Notes: generated by a model from the letters alone, not told the origin. Shown: positions 8,426 through 18,241, counted from the stretch's first letter. The stretch is DNA of 64,000 bases from Paracoccus luteus (GCF_004522155.1 NZ_SDEA01000003.1:73413-137412), one strand, 5' to 3'. Translations and numbers: made by a program.

Positions 8426-8754
8426 TCTACAAGGTTCTGCGTCCCGCCGAATGGGCTGATCTGCGGGCCGCCGGCACCTCGGCCGGCGCGCCCGTGGACC
8501 GGCAGGACGGCTTTGTCCATTTCTCGACCGCCGAGCAGTTGCCGGTCACCCTCCGCCGCCATTTCGCGGGCGAAGCGGGCCTGATCCTTCTGGCCTGCGA
8601 TGCGGACGCCCTCGGGGCCGACCTGCGGTGGGAGCCTTCGCGCGGCGGCGCGCTGTTCCCGCACCTTTACCGCCCCCTGCGGCTTTCCGACGTCCTGTGG
8701 TCGCGCGACCTGCCCCTGACCGCCGCAGGCCACCTGACCGGAGAGTTGTCGTGA
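8419..8754 (+). CDS. DUF952 family protein
   Basis: 111 aa, a small single-domain protein with the DUF952 pattern: [12 protein letters not shown] at the start, [22 protein letters not shown] (about 31-52), [19 protein letters not shown] (about 74-92). The conserved His-Phe-Ser and Phe-Pro-His-Leu-Tyr motifs suggest a glutathione-transferase/ADP-ribosyl-like small fold, but no reaction is known for the family. It overlaps the amidase upstream and the pyrD start downstream (GTGA), so it sits in a coupled gene string. Confidence 0.85.
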   Translation: MLIYKVLRPAEWADLRAAGTSAGAPVDRQDGFVHFSTAEQLPVTLRRHFAGEAGLILLACDADALGADLRWEPSRGGALFPHLYRPLRLSDVLWSRDLPLTAAGHLTGELS

Positions 8755-9818
8755 CCCTGATCGAACGCGCGGGCCTTGCCGTGCTGCACCGGATCGACCC
8801 GGAACGCGCGCACGACCTGTCGCTGCGCGCGCTGGCGGCCGGCATCGTGCCGCTGCCGGGCCGGCCCTTCAGCACGCCGCGCATCGCCACGAACCTTGCG
8901 GGTCTGTCGCTGCCGAACCCGGTCGGCCTCGCCGCCGGTTACGACAAGAACGCCGTGGCCCTGCGCGCCCTGACCCGCGCCGGCTTCGGCTTTGTCGAGG
9001 CGGGTGCGGCCACCCCCCTGCCGCAGCCCGGCAACCCGCGCCCCCGGCTGTTCCGTCTGACCGGGGATCGGGCCATCATCAACCGCTTCGGCTTCAACAA
9101 CGACGGCATCGACAGCATCGCCGCCCGGCTGGCGGCCCGCCCGCGCGGCTCGGTTCCGGTCGGGCTGAACATCGGCGCGAACAAGGACAGCGGCGACCGC
9201 GCCGCCGATTTCGCCCGCGTCGCCGAACAGGCGGCCCCGGTCGCCGACTTCCTGACGATCAACGTCAGCTCGCCCAACACCGAAAAGCTGCGCGACCTTC
9301 AGGGCGCGCGGGCGCTGGCCGCGCTGATCGCGGGCGTGGTGGCGGCGCGCGAGGCGTCCGGCGCCCACCCGCCCGTTTTCGTCAAGATCGCCCCCGACCT
9401 GGACGACGCCGCGCTGGCCGAACTGGCCGCCGTGCTGCGCGACAGCGGCATCGACGGCGCCATCGCCACCAACACCACGCTGTCGCGCCGCGGCCTGACG
9501 TCGCGCCATGCCGCGGAAACCGGGGGCCTGTCCGGCGCGCCGCTGTTCGACCTGTCCACCCGCCAGCTTGCGCGGCTGTATCGCCTGACCGGCGGCCGCC
9601 TGCCGATCATCGGCGTGGGCGGCATCGGCTCGGCCGAACAGGCGTGGGACAAGATCGCGGCCGGGGCGACGGCCATCCAGATCTACAGCGCGCTGATCTA
9701 TCAGGGGTTTTCGCTTGCCGACCGGATTGCCCGCGCTTTCGATGCCCGGCTTGCCGAAAAGGGCATCGACCGCCTCGCCGACCTCACCGGCAGCGAAGCC
9801 GACCGCTGGGCGCGCTAG
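8751..9818 (+). CDS. pyrD: Dihydroorotate dehydrogenase (quinone), class 2
   Basis: 355 aa from a GTG start inside the previous stop (GTGA). PyrD oxidises dihydroorotate to orotate at the inner membrane and passes electrons to ubiquinone. The class 2 N-terminal helix precedes [16 protein letters not shown] (FMN/substrate block, about residues 60-75); the NRFGFNNDG motif, [15 protein letters not shown] with the catalytic Ser, and [31 protein letters not shown] (split over about 285-315, phosphate binding of FMN) are all seen. The stop overlaps the convergent cysE stop by 4 bases (CTAG). Confidence 0.97.
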   Translation: MTLIERAGLAVLHRIDPERAHDLSLRALAAGIVPLPGRPFSTPRIATNLAGLSLPNPVGLAAGYDKNAVALRALTRAGFGFVEAGAATPLPQPGNPRPRLFRLTGDRAIINRFGFNNDGIDSIAARLAARPRGSVPVGLNIGANKDSGDRAADFARVAEQAAPVADFLTINVSSPNTEKLRDLQGARALAALIAGVVAAREASGAHPPVFVKIAPDLDDAALAELAAVLRDSGIDGAIATNTTLSRRGLTSRHAAETGGLSGAPLFDLSTRQLARLYRLTGGRLPIIGVGGIGSAEQAWDKIAAGATAIQIYSALIYQGFSLADRIARAFDARLAEKGIDRLADLTGSEADRWAR

Positions 9819-10660
9819 AACACGTCGTCCAGCCCCAGCAGCTGATTCATCACGTCCGACGGCGCCTCGCAGCCCGCATCCCCGATGATGCGCGCGGGAA
9901 CGCCCGCGACGGTCTTGCACGGCGGCACCTCGGCCAGCACCACCGACCCCGCGGCGATCCGGCTGTGATGGCCGACGCTGATGTTGCCCAGCACCTTGGC
10001 GCCGGCCCCGATCATCACCCCGTCGCCGATCTTGGGATGGCGGTCGCCGTCCTCCTTGCCGGTCCCGCCCAGGGTCACAGAGTGCAGCATCGACACGTCG
10101 TTGCCCACCACCGCCGTTTCACCGATCACGATGGAATGGGCGTGGTCGATCATCACCCCAGTTCCGATCCGGGCGGCCGGGTGGATGTCCACGCCGAACA
10201 CCTCGGAACAGCGCATCTGCACGAAATACGCCATGTCCCGCCGGCCGTTGTTCCACAGCCAGTGCCCCACGCGATAGGCCTGCAGCGCCTGGAACCCCTT
10301 GAAGAACAGCATCGGCTGCATCAGCCGGTGGCACGCGGGGTCGCGCTCGAACACCGCCTCAAGGTCGCGGCGGGCGGCCTCGGCCAGATGCGGCTCGCGC
10401 AGGTGGGCATGGTCGGCGATCTCGCGCAGGATCTGCTCGGACATCTCGCCGGATGCCAGCTTCAGCGAAAAGCGGTATCCCAGCGCCGCCTGGAACGTCG
10501 GGTGATGCAGCAGCCCGGCATGGATCAGCGCGCCCAGCAGCGGCTCGTCCTGGACGGCGCGGCTGGCCTCGTCGCGGATGCGGTCCCACAGCGGCCCGTG
10601 CCCGGCCGCGGCGATCCGCTCCAAGTCACCCTGTCCATCCATCGCCGCACCTCTCGTCAT
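9815..10660 (-). CDS. cysE: Serine O-acetyltransferase
   Basis: 281 aa. CysE acetylates L-serine with acetyl-CoA, the first step of cysteine synthesis. The N-terminal helical domain (about 1-150) is followed by a left-handed beta-helix of hexapeptide repeats: [26 protein letters not shown] (read in two parts, about 158-184) with the catalytic His pair, then [21 protein letters not shown] second ATG at codon 7 is possible. It is convergent with pyrD and lies directly downstream of the GTA cluster on the same strand, a neighbourhood shared with other Rhodobacterales GTAs. Confidence 0.96.
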   Translation of the reverse strand: MTRGAAMDGQGDLERIAAAGHGPLWDRIRDEASRAVQDEPLLGALIHAGLLHHPTFQAALGYRFSLKLASGEMSEQILREIADHAHLREPHLAEAARRDLEAVFERDPACHRLMQPMLFFKGFQALQAYRVGHWLWNNGRRDMAYFVQMRCSEVFGVDIHPAARIGTGVMIDHAHSIVIGETAVVGNDVSMLHSVTLGGTGKEDGDRHPKIGDGVMIGAGAKVLGNISVGHHSRIAAGSVVLAEVPPCKTVAGVPARIIGDAGCEAPSDVMNQLLGLDDVF

Positions 10661-10734
10661 GGGCGATCATATTAGGCCAGGATCGTGGCGGCGAAAAGCC
10701 ACCGCCGCCGCACCGCAGCGGCAGTGGCCCTGCG

Positions 10735-11460
10735 TCACGCAGCCTCGTGCGGCAGCCGCATTTCCAGCCAGTGGACCGACAGCCGCACCCGGCCCGCGGC
10801 AAAGGCACCACCCGTCGCCTGCAGCCGCAGGGCCGCGGGCGCGTAGTTGGCCATCGGCGCCGACAGCAGCCCCTGCCCCCACGATCCCTGCGCCAGCCCC
10901 AGCCCGGACCCAAAGCGGTTGACCGCGCCGGCCACGCCCAGCGACCAGCTGGTCAGCGTGCCGGTGATCGTCCCTGCGACCCGCGCCGTGGTGCCGATGA
11001 TCAGGACGTTGCCGGGAATGACGACGTCGGTCGTCAGCGCCGTGCCCGCCGTCACGGTCCACTCGCCCTCGGTGACGCCCGCCGACAGCCCGCCGCCGAG
11101 CAGGCCAAGGGTGATCGCGCCCGTGGCCCAGCGCAGCCCGTCGAACAGCGCGCCCGCGCCCTCGTCGGCCACAAAGGCGCGCTGCCCGCGCCGCGGCACG
11201 GTGAACACCCAGCCGCCGTTCGCGCCCGTCGCGATCTGCCCGGCCCGGCCCTGCCACGCGTTGACGGCGCCCACCGGCACGCCCCAGCTGGCCCCGTCGG
11301 GAACCACCGCCGGCGGCGTCGCGATCCGCACCGATTCCAGCACCAGGTTGACCAGACCGTCCAGCCGCATCATCGCGTCGTTGACGGTGACGTGCTTTTG
11401 CGCCTGCGCGGGCTGCAACAGCGGCAACCCGCACCGCGCGGTAGAGTTCGCGTCAGCCAT
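10735..11460 (-). CDS. GTA-linked DUF2793 protein, probable tail fibre or surface element
   Basis: 241 aa. The N-terminal pattern LPLLQPAQAQKHVTVNDAMMR (in two parts, about residues 13-33) is the DUF2793 signature, followed by glycine-rich beta-type sequence (about 100-240) rich in Thr/Ala/Gly. The start overlaps the gp15 stop by 8 bases, so it is translated with the GTA genes. DUF2793 proteins are found beside GTA and phage tails in alphaproteobacteria; a role in contact with recipient cells is inferred from the last position after the baseplate gene. It is not part of the 15-gene Rhodobacter capsulatus set. Confidence 0.78.
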   Translation of the reverse strand: MADANSTARCGLPLLQPAQAQKHVTVNDAMMRLDGLVNLVLESVRIATPPAVVPDGASWGVPVGAVNAWQGRAGQIATGANGGWVFTVPRRGQRAFVADEGAGALFDGLRWATGAITLGLLGGGLSAGVTEGEWTVTAGTALTTDVVIPGNVLIIGTTARVAGTITGTLTSWSLGVAGAVNRFGSGLGLAQGSWGQGLLSAPMANYAPAALRLQATGGAFAAGRVRLSVHWLEMRLPHEAA

Positions 11461-14400
11461 TGATCGTTCTCCTGACAAACGGGCCCGGCCCGAAGACATC
11501 CGACACCTGCGCCACCTCGACGGTGAACGCGCCACCTGCCCGCGCGGCATCCCAGGCCTGCGCCGGAACCTCATGCTGCGGGTCGTTCACCGTCCGCTCG
11601 TAAAGCCGCGTCGCCCCCCGCATCAGCCGCACGGCATAGCGTTCCGCGGCCTCGCCCAGCGGCACGTCCCAGCCGTCCCACCCGTCGCCGCCGATCCGCG
11701 TGCGCCGGATCCAGCCGATCTGGCGGCCCGTGACCGTCAGATGGCAGGGCGCCAGCGGCCGCAGCCCCGCGCCGGAAAAGGCATGCGCCCGCTCGCGATA
11801 GCTGGGGTCGTCCGGCGTCCGGCTGGACGGGCCGATGCGCCAGTGACGCACCATCCCGCGCGCATCCGGCGGCAGGTCCACCTGCACGGGCGCGCCGTCG
11901 ATCAGCACCACGACGCTGCCGGCCGGCCAAGCCTGGGGCATGAACGCGTCCGTGCCCGCCTGCCCGCGCAGCCGCAGCCCGATCTCCCACAGGCCGGGCG
12001 CGACCAGCTCGGCGCGCGCGAACTGGATCAGCTCCCACCGCTCGGGGCTGCCGTCGCCGATCGCCATCACGTTGGCCCCGGCCAGCAGCGCCGCCTCGGT
12101 CGCGGCGCGCAGCTGCCCCCCCTTCAACCGCACCCGCAGCGCGGGACCACGGTCCCAGACGCCCGGCCGCGCCGCCGCCAGCGGCGTCGTCGTCACGCCC
12201 ATGATCGCGCGGCGCGGCAGCGTGCGGTTCAGCGCAAATCCGCCCTCGGCCTCGACCGAGGACCAGACCTGCACCGACTCCGGCCACGGCGTTGCCGTCA
12301 CCGCCAGATGCGGCGCGTGCGCCACCTCGTTGCCGCGCATCAGCGGCAGGTCCAGGAACATCGGCCAGACCGGCACCGGCGGCTGGAACGCGCGGATCAC
12401 CGCCGCCTCGCCGACGATGGGCGCGGGACGATAGACGCCCGGCTCGACCCGCACCGCATCCACCGTGACCGCACCCGCGCGTTCCACCCGGTCGATGCGC
12501 CAGCGCTGCCCCGCGCCGCTGCCGCCCGTCAGGCGCACGACATCGCCCGGCCGCAGCCCGGCGCGTGACGGCGGTAGCGCCAGCCGCGCCGTGTCGCGCG
12601 CCACCCCCGCCTCGGCCAGCCAGCGCGCCGCGATCGACTGGCCTTCGGCGCGCGTCAGGCTCATCGGCAGCTCGCTGTCCGACACCGTCGCAAGCGAGGC
12701 TTCGGGCAACGCCGTTTCCGCCGTCCGCACGGTGTAGTCCGCACCCGCCTCGACGTGGCTGACGCGCACCCGGCCCAGCAGCTCGGGCTCGGGCGCGCGG
12801 CTGATCTCGACCCCCGGCAAATCATCGGTCAACGCCAGGTCATCGGGGCCGACTTCGGCCGTGACCCGCCCGTCGCGCATGACGAAATCCAGCACGCCGT
12901 CGCGCTCGACCGCATCGAACCCGTGCGCCAGCATCAGGGGCTGCAACGCCGCGCGGCCGCTTTCGCCGCCGCCCAGCGCATAGCCGCGCACGACGCCGGA
13001 CAGCGCGGACACGTCGAACGCGGCGACGCCCGCGGCGCGGCAGATCTCGGCGACCACGTCGGCCAGCGGCACCGCGCCCGCCCGCCCGTTCAGCCAGTGC
13101 CCCCGCTCCCACGCCGGTCCGTCCGACCACAGCTCGGGCCGCCCCGGAAAGGCCGGGAACGGCCGCGCGTCCCAGGCCCAGACATGCGCCCGGTCCAGAT
13201 CGACCATGCGCCACCCCGCAGGGGTCGCCGGGTTGTTGTCGGGATCGGACCAATAGTCCACGACCGCCGCGACATAGGCCGCCTGCAGCGCGTCGTCCCG
13301 CCGCCCGCTGGAATACCAGGGCAGCATCGACTCGCTGCTCATCGCATCCAGGAACTTGTTGGGCTGGTTCGTGGCCTTGTCCAACGCGGCGCAGCCGTAT
13401 TCCGTGAACCAGATGGGCTTCGACCGCGGCACCCATGCCGTCGGCTGGGCCGCGCGCGCACCGTCGGCGCTCCGTTCATGATGCGGACGCGCCCACCAGT
13501 TGCGGATGTCCTTATAGCGCCAGATCCACGGCTCGTCCCGGTGATCCTCGATGGGCGTGCGGCGCTGCGCCTCGCGGTGGGTGTCGTTCTGGTAATACCA
13601 GTCATACCCCTCGCCGCCGCAGACATTCGCGCGCAGATAGGCCGGGTTGTCGATCCGGCCCCAGCCCGCGTCGGCGTGATCCTCGCCGTCGCGCCAGTCC
13701 GACAGCGGCATATAGTTGTCGATGCCGACGAAATCGACCGCCTCATCCGCCCACAGCGGGTCCAGATGGTAACGCCGCTCGCCCCCGCCGGGCTGGTGGC
13801 CGAAATACTCGGACCAGTCGGCCGCATAGCTCAGCTTGACGCCAGGCCCCAGGATGGCGCGCACGTCCGCCGCCAGCCGCCGCAGCGCCGCCACCGCCGG
13901 ATAGCTGCCCGCCGCGCCCCGGATCTGCGTCAACCCGATCATCTCGGACCCGATCAGGAAACTGTCGATCCCCCCCGCCAGCGCGCAAAGATGCGCATAA
14001 TGCAGGATGAACCGCCGGTATGACCATTCGTCCGGCCCGCGATAGACGACGCAGCCCCCCTCGACGGCGAAATCCGACCCCGCCGCCCGGCCAAAGAACG
14101 CCGCGACCTCGGCCGCGGCGTCGGGCGTGCCGTCCGGGCTGCCCGCCCGCCCCGCCGCGACAGAACTGGTGATCCGCCCCCGCCACGGCATCACCGGCTG
14201 ATCTGCCGCGCCCGTCCACGGGTCCGGTCGCCCGTTGCCGCCAAGCTGCTCCATCAAAATGAACGGATAGAACACCGCGCGCCGCCCCGATGCCGCGATG
14301 GCGCGCAGCGCCTCGATGACCGACTGGTCCGCGGGCGTCCCGCCATAGATCGGCCGCCCGTCCCGGCGCGCCACCTCGGCCGCGTCGGCGCGCCCGATGC

Positions 14401-15328
14401 CGCCCGCGCGCCAGCGCATCTCGTCGCCGTCCACCTCCCGCTGCTCGACCTTGGGGCGCAGCGTGCAGTGGCCGGCGCGCAGGTCGTCCCCGAACCACGA
14501 CACCACCAGCGACACCGACCCGACCCGCGGCAACTCGCGCCCCAGCGTCTCCAGCGAGACGGCGAAGTCCGTCCCGCCCATCGGCGTGTTGCGGTTGATC
14601 ACGCGCGTCTCGCCCAGGCCCAGATCCTGCGACACCTGGGTCGTGGCCAGCGTGTATTCGCCCGTGCCGGGGATCATCGCGACGGCGCGAACCTGCCGCG
14701 ACAGCCCCGCGCCACCCTCGGCGGCGCGCGTCACCTCGAAACTCAGCTGCGGCACGCGGTTGCCCCAGCGCTCCAGCGCCAGCTCCTCCAGCACGACATA
14801 GGCGATGCCGCGATACGTGGGCGCGGCCTCGCCCTCGTGCGCGGCGATGCAGGGGTCTGGCAGCTGCGCCTCGTCGCCGGGATAGACGCGCAGGTTCAGG
14901 TCGGCCGCCGCGATCTCCTCGCCATCGGCCCAGACCCGGCCCACGCCCAGGATCGGTCCCTCGCACAGCGCCAGCGCCAGGCTCAGCCGATAGCTGATCT
15001 CGGTCACCTTCGGCCCCGAGCCTTTGCCGCCCGACTGCGTCGAACTGACCTCCTCGATGGGCGAGGCCCAGATGACGTGCCCCGGCACCCGCATCTGCCC
15101 CCACAGCCGTGCAATGGGCGTGCCCTCGCCCGCGGTCTGCAGCCGCAGCCGGTCGATGCGCCCGGTCTCGACCGGCCGCGACCCGCCGCCCAGCAGCTTC
15201 TGGTCGATGACGCGCCCGACGGTCGCGCCCACCGCGCGGCCGATGACGGCGCCGGTCAGGCCCAGCATGGTTCCCCCCAAGCCCGCCCCGATCGACGCGC
15301 CCGCCGCTGCCAGCAGAATGGTGGCCAT
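11453..15328 (-). CDS. GTA gp15, tail-tip megatron protein with TIM-barrel-like domain
   Basis: 1291 aa, the largest gene here and close in size to Rhodobacter capsulatus gp15. The N-terminus is a Gly/Ala-rich segment (MATILLAAAGASIGAGLGG, then AVIGRAVGATVGRVIDQKLL). The middle (about 400-720) has a glycoside-hydrolase-like TIM-barrel region: DSFLIGSEMIGLT, KLSYAADWSEYFGH, VDFVGIDNYMPLSDW, and SKPIWFTEYGC, with acidic residues where glycosidases place theirs. The C-terminal half (about 770-1291) matches tip and attachment modules. It forms the central baseplate hub and tip that meets the cell envelope. Starts 42 bases after the gp14 stop. Confidence 0.95.
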   Translation of the reverse strand: MATILLAAAGASIGAGLGGTMLGLTGAVIGRAVGATVGRVIDQKLLGGGSRPVETGRIDRLRLQTAGEGTPIARLWGQMRVPGHVIWASPIEEVSSTQSGGKGSGPKVTEISYRLSLALALCEGPILGVGRVWADGEEIAAADLNLRVYPGDEAQLPDPCIAAHEGEAAPTYRGIAYVVLEELALERWGNRVPQLSFEVTRAAEGGAGLSRQVRAVAMIPGTGEYTLATTQVSQDLGLGETRVINRNTPMGGTDFAVSLETLGRELPRVGSVSLVVSWFGDDLRAGHCTLRPKVEQREVDGDEMRWRAGGIGRADAAEVARRDGRPIYGGTPADQSVIEALRAIAASGRRAVFYPFILMEQLGGNGRPDPWTGAADQPVMPWRGRITSSVAAGRAGSPDGTPDAAAEVAAFFGRAAGSDFAVEGGCVVYRGPDEWSYRRFILHYAHLCALAGGIDSFLIGSEMIGLTQIRGAAGSYPAVAALRRLAADVRAILGPGVKLSYAADWSEYFGHQPGGGERRYHLDPLWADEAVDFVGIDNYMPLSDWRDGEDHADAGWGRIDNPAYLRANVCGGEGYDWYYQNDTHREAQRRTPIEDHRDEPWIWRYKDIRNWWARPHHERSADGARAAQPTAWVPRSKPIWFTEYGCAALDKATNQPNKFLDAMSSESMLPWYSSGRRDDALQAAYVAAVVDYWSDPDNNPATPAGWRMVDLDRAHVWAWDARPFPAFPGRPELWSDGPAWERGHWLNGRAGAVPLADVVAEICRAAGVAAFDVSALSGVVRGYALGGGESGRAALQPLMLAHGFDAVERDGVLDFVMRDGRVTAEVGPDDLALTDDLPGVEISRAPEPELLGRVRVSHVEAGADYTVRTAETALPEASLATVSDSELPMSLTRAEGQSIAARWLAEAGVARDTARLALPPSRAGLRPGDVVRLTGGSGAGQRWRIDRVERAGAVTVDAVRVEPGVYRPAPIVGEAAVIRAFQPPVPVWPMFLDLPLMRGNEVAHAPHLAVTATPWPESVQVWSSVEAEGGFALNRTLPRRAIMGVTTTPLAAARPGVWDRGPALRVRLKGGQLRAATEAALLAGANVMAIGDGSPERWELIQFARAELVAPGLWEIGLRLRGQAGTDAFMPQAWPAGSVVVLIDGAPVQVDLPPDARGMVRHWRIGPSSRTPDDPSYRERAHAFSGAGLRPLAPCHLTVTGRQIGWIRRTRIGGDGWDGWDVPLGEAAERYAVRLMRGATRLYERTVNDPQHEVPAQAWDAARAGGAFTVEVAQVSDVFGPGPFVRRTING

Positions 15329-15370
15329 CGTCCTCTCCCTTGTGATGTCCCGTCCGGCCGCGCGCAGCCC

Positions 15371-15841
15371 TCAGACGTCGGCCCCGACCTGCCCCGGCCC
15401 GACCTGCCCCACACCGGGCCAGGCGAACCGCGCCACGATCCGCGCCCGCCACGGGGCGGACAGCGGGCTTTCCACGACCCCGTGCCGGTCATAGGCGTGG
15501 ATGAAACTTGCCGCCCCGCCCAGCCCGGCGCGGATGCCCAGATGCTTGGCGACCGCCCCCGCCCTCATGCGGAACAGCAAGACCTCGCCCGGACCCTCCG
15601 GCGCGTCCGCCGCCACCGGCCGCAGGTTGCGCAGCGCCGCCGACCACAGCAGTTCGGTTGCGCCCGTCTCGCCCCAGTCGGGGGTATAGGCGGGCACCGC
15701 CTCGGGCTCGGTCCCGTGGACCGCGCGCCAGACCCCGCGCACCAGCCCCAGGCAGTCGGCGCCTGCACCCCGTGCCGATCCCTGATGGACATAGGGCGTG
15801 CCGATCCACGTCCGCGCGGCCTCGACCGCGCGCAGGCTCAT
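15371..15841 (-). CDS. GTA gp14, NlpC/P60 peptidoglycan peptidase
   Basis: 156 aa. NlpC/P60 cysteine peptidase of the tail tip, expected to open the recipient cell wall during DNA entry. The catalytic Cys is in GADCLGLVRG (about residue 29) and the His in AVAKHLGIRAG (about 108), with FIHAYD following. The chosen start MSLRAVEAARTW overlaps the gp13 stop by 4 bases (ATGA); longer in-frame extension upstream is gp13 in another frame. No signal peptide, as expected for a virion protein. Confidence 0.94.
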   Translation of the reverse strand: MSLRAVEAARTWIGTPYVHQGSARGAGADCLGLVRGVWRAVHGTEPEAVPAYTPDWGETGATELLWSAALRNLRPVAADAPEGPGEVLLFRMRAGAVAKHLGIRAGLGGAASFIHAYDRHGVVESPLSAPWRARIVARFAWPGVGQVGPGQVGADV

Positions 15842-16683
15842 CGCCGGCCCCCGGCGGCCTGCGGCGCGATCAGCCAGTCCTCGGGCGGCAGATGCGGAAA
15901 GCCGCGAAAGTTCAGATGGTTCAGGAACTTCAGCCGGCAGGTCTCGGCGCGCTTGTCGCAGCCCGCCTCCAGCCGCACGCGGTCGCCCACGGCAGGCGGC
16001 AGCCCCGGCGCCGCCCACAATTCGACCAGCCGCCCGCCGTCCGGCTGCGCGCGGTCGCTCTTGATCGACGCGCTCAGCCCCGCGCCCTCGCCATCCAGCA
16101 GCGTCACGCGGCCGTGCGCGAACCAGTCGGTGTCATGCCCGGCGATGCCGCGCAGGATCAGCCGCGCGCCGTCCTCCTCGACCCGCGTCACCTCGCCCAG
16201 GGCGTTATAGCCGTCGCGGCCGGTGTCGAAACGGCACTGCCCGTCGCCCAGCCGGGCCGAGCAGCGCGGATGGAACACCCGCCCCTGCGGCACGTTCAGC
16301 GCCTCGGCCAGGCCGCGCAACTCGGCGCGAAAGGCGCCGTTGCCGCGCGCGACCTCGCCCAGATGGCCGCGGAACACCAGCCGCCGGTCGGCGGGCGCCT
16401 GCCAGTCCACCTCCCACAGGCGGACCTCGGCCCCGTCCCAGCGACCCGCCATCAGGTCGGCCTCGGTGATCGCGTCGTCCGACAGCACGCCCTGCGCCTC
16501 GGTGTTGTCCACGGACAGGCCCAGCCCCTGCACGACCGCCCGCGCGCTCAGGCCCGCATCGGGGCGGAACCGCACGCCCTCGAACTCCAGCAGGCAGTCG
16601 TGGTCGGTGAACCCCAGCACCATGCCGTCCCGCCGCGCCACCGCCCAGGCGCGCGCGACCGCGGTCGTCCGGTCCGCGCTCAC
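15838..16683 (-). CDS. GTA gp13, baseplate hub protein (DUF2163)
   Basis: 281 aa with the DUF2163 pattern: ARAWAVARRDGMVLGFTDHD (about residues 10-29), then GHLGEVARGNGAFRAELRGL and GRVFHPRCSARLGDGQCRFD. Four cysteines stand in two pairs (HPRCSARLGDGQC and GCDKRAETC). The Rhodobacter capsulatus hub protein is reported to bind an iron-sulfur cluster, and this spacing is compatible with that. The start overlaps the gp12 stop (ATGA) and the stop overlaps gp14. Confidence 0.93.
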   Translation of the reverse strand: MSADRTTAVARAWAVARRDGMVLGFTDHDCLLEFEGVRFRPDAGLSARAVVQGLGLSVDNTEAQGVLSDDAITEADLMAGRWDGAEVRLWEVDWQAPADRRLVFRGHLGEVARGNGAFRAELRGLAEALNVPQGRVFHPRCSARLGDGQCRFDTGRDGYNALGEVTRVEEDGARLILRGIAGHDTDWFAHGRVTLLDGEGAGLSASIKSDRAQPDGGRLVELWAAPGLPPAVGDRVRLEAGCDKRAETCRLKFLNHLNFRGFPHLPPEDWLIAPQAAGGRR

Positions 16684-17315
16684 AACCGCACCTCGACGAC
16701 CGGCACCTGCGGCACGTCGCCCGCCTGGAACGAGGATACCGACACCGCGATCCGGTCGGTGTCGAACCGCACCGGCACGTCGAACTCGAACCCGGCCGTG
16801 ACAGGCGCGTCCATCACCGGCGCGTCGGCGAAGGTAACGACGCCGGTCGCCAGATCCACGTCGAAGTCGATCGTCTCGATCTTCTCGACCCCACCCAGCG
16901 CGACCTTGACCGTCCCCACGACCGGCTTGACGACAGGCCGGCGATAGCTCGCCGGACCCGAGGCATACAGCTTGGACAGCGCAAAGCTGACCGTCCGCCC
17001 GTCGCCCCGCCCGATCACCTGATCACCCGCCGCGACCGCCCGGCTGGGGGCGCAGGATTTGTAATCCGCCCAGTCCTTCCAGCGGAACGCGTGCAACTGC
17101 CCGCCCCGCGCCTCGAAGAACGCGATCACCGCCGCCACGTCGTCCAGCGACCGCAGCCCCACGCCTGCGTCATAGCGGCGGCGCGAATGGGCCCAGGCGC
17201 TGTTGCGCTCCTCATACCCGTTGGTCAGGGTGACGATCTCGGTGCGCCGTTCGGGGCCGCCCACCGATCCGCGTGACAGGTTGGCCGGAAAACGGATGTC
17301 GTGAAATGCCATCAT
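16680..17315 (-). CDS. GTA gp12, distal tail protein (DUF2460)
   Basis: 211 aa. The DUF2460 signature is present: FHDIRFPANLSRGSVGGPER (about residues 4-23), GYEERNSAWAHSRRRYDAG, and GQLHAFRWKDWADYKS (about 72-87). In the R. capsulatus particle this protein forms the distal tail ring linking tube and hub. Two ATG codons in a row (17315 and 17312) are possible; the first gives an ATGA overlap with the gp11 stop, the rule in this cluster. Confidence 0.93.
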   Translation of the reverse strand: MMAFHDIRFPANLSRGSVGGPERRTEIVTLTNGYEERNSAWAHSRRRYDAGVGLRSLDDVAAVIAFFEARGGQLHAFRWKDWADYKSCAPSRAVAAGDQVIGRGDGRTVSFALSKLYASGPASYRRPVVKPVVGTVKVALGGVEKIETIDFDVDLATGVVTFADAPVMDAPVTAGFEFDVPVRFDTDRIAVSVSSFQAGDVPQVPVVEVRL

Positions 17316-17971
17316 GCGTTCCTTTCGCCGCGCGCCAGCGCCCGGCCCAAGGTGGCGGCGATCTGGCTCTGGCTGCGCTGGAACCCCGCCACGTCGGGCG
17401 TGCTCACGTTGAAGGTGACGCTGACCGGCCGCCCGCCCGCGCCCGCCGCGGCGACGCCCAGCCGCGCGTCGGCGCCGCGGCGCAGCGGCATGATCGCCTC
17501 CGGGCCGGCCTCGCCCATCAGGCCGGTCGCGCCGCGCATCGGGAAATGCGTGGGCTGGCTGACGACGCCGCCCCGCGCGAACGGCGCGACCCGCCCCTGG
17601 CTAAAGGCCGCGCCGTCCGCGAACGGCAGCGCCCCGGCGACCATGCCGGTGACGCCCTGCGCCAGCGCGCCAGCCACGGCTTGCTGCACCGGCTTCATGG
17701 CGGCGGCGAACACCGTGTCGGCCATGCTGGACGCGATGCCCTTCAGCGCATCCGACAGCCGCACGCCGTCAAAGACGACGCCCTCGAACGCGCGGCGCAG
17801 CCCGCCGCTGAACCCCGCGGTCAGCGTCGTCACCTCGCGGCCCGTCTGGTTCATCGCCCGGGACAGCCGCGCCAGTTCCGCCTGAAAGCTGGCGGTCATC
17901 TGCCCGGTCTGGTCCAGCCGCTCGCCCAGGCGGTCCACGCCGTCCCTGTTGGTCGCAAACCCGTCCGACAT
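17312..17971 (-). CDS. GTA gp11, tail tape measure protein
   Basis: 219 aa, short for a tape measure but as expected for the short GTA tail. Residues 1-50 are helical and polar (DRLGERLDQTGQMTASFQAE), followed by an Ala/Gly-rich hydrophobic centre (about 80-125) and the conserved GVVSQPTHFPMRGATGLMGE and GPEAIMPLRRG motifs of phage tape measures. GGAGGAAA precedes the start closely. It comes 22 bases after a perfect palindrome that separates it from the tail chaperone gene. Confidence 0.92.
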   Translation of the reverse strand: MSDGFATNRDGVDRLGERLDQTGQMTASFQAELARLSRAMNQTGREVTTLTAGFSGGLRRAFEGVVFDGVRLSDALKGIASSMADTVFAAAMKPVQQAVAGALAQGVTGMVAGALPFADGAAFSQGRVAPFARGGVVSQPTHFPMRGATGLMGEAGPEAIMPLRRGADARLGVAAAGAGGRPVSVTFNVSTPDVAGFQRSQSQIAATLGRALARGERNA

Positions 17972-17993
17972 CCGTTTCCTCCTGCAACGACAA

Positions 17994-18013
17994 GGGGGGC
18001 CGCGCGGCCCCCC
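17994..18013. other. Perfect GC palindrome between GTA gp10.1 and gp11
   Basis: Ten bases (six G then CCGC) are followed at once by their exact complement. In the minus-strand transcript this would form a very stable stem between the tail chaperone stop and the gp11 ribosome site; a T-run is lacking, so it is more likely a stability or processing element than a full terminator. Confidence 0.55.
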
Positions 18014-18028
18014 GATTGCATCCCGCGC

Positions 18029-18241
18029 TCAGGCGTCGGGGAACCGCGCCATCAGCGCATCCAGCCGCGCCCGGCTCATCGTCCCCGCGCCGTGGCCCGA
18101 GGTGTCGATGCCCAGCATCAGCGCCAGTTCGGCGGGCGTCAGATCCCAGAACACGGCCGGGCGCAGCCCGAGGCCCGCGATCCCGGCCCGCATCAGCCCG
18201 CCCCAGTCCAGCCCCGCGCCCGCGGCCCCCGCCCCGCTCAT
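18029..18241 (-). CDS. GTA gp10.1, small tail assembly chaperone-like protein
   Basis: 70 aa. The pattern DWGGLMRAGIAGLGLRPAVF (about 12-31) followed by FWDLTPAELALMLG matches the small TAC-type proteins encoded between gp10 and gp11 in Rhodobacterales GTAs. The product likely assists tape measure folding and tail assembly. The start overlaps gp10 by 4 bases (ATGA). Confidence 0.87.
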   Translation of the reverse strand: MSGAGAAGAGLDWGGLMRAGIAGLGLRPAVFWDLTPAELALMLGIDTSGHGAGTMSRARLDALMARFPDA

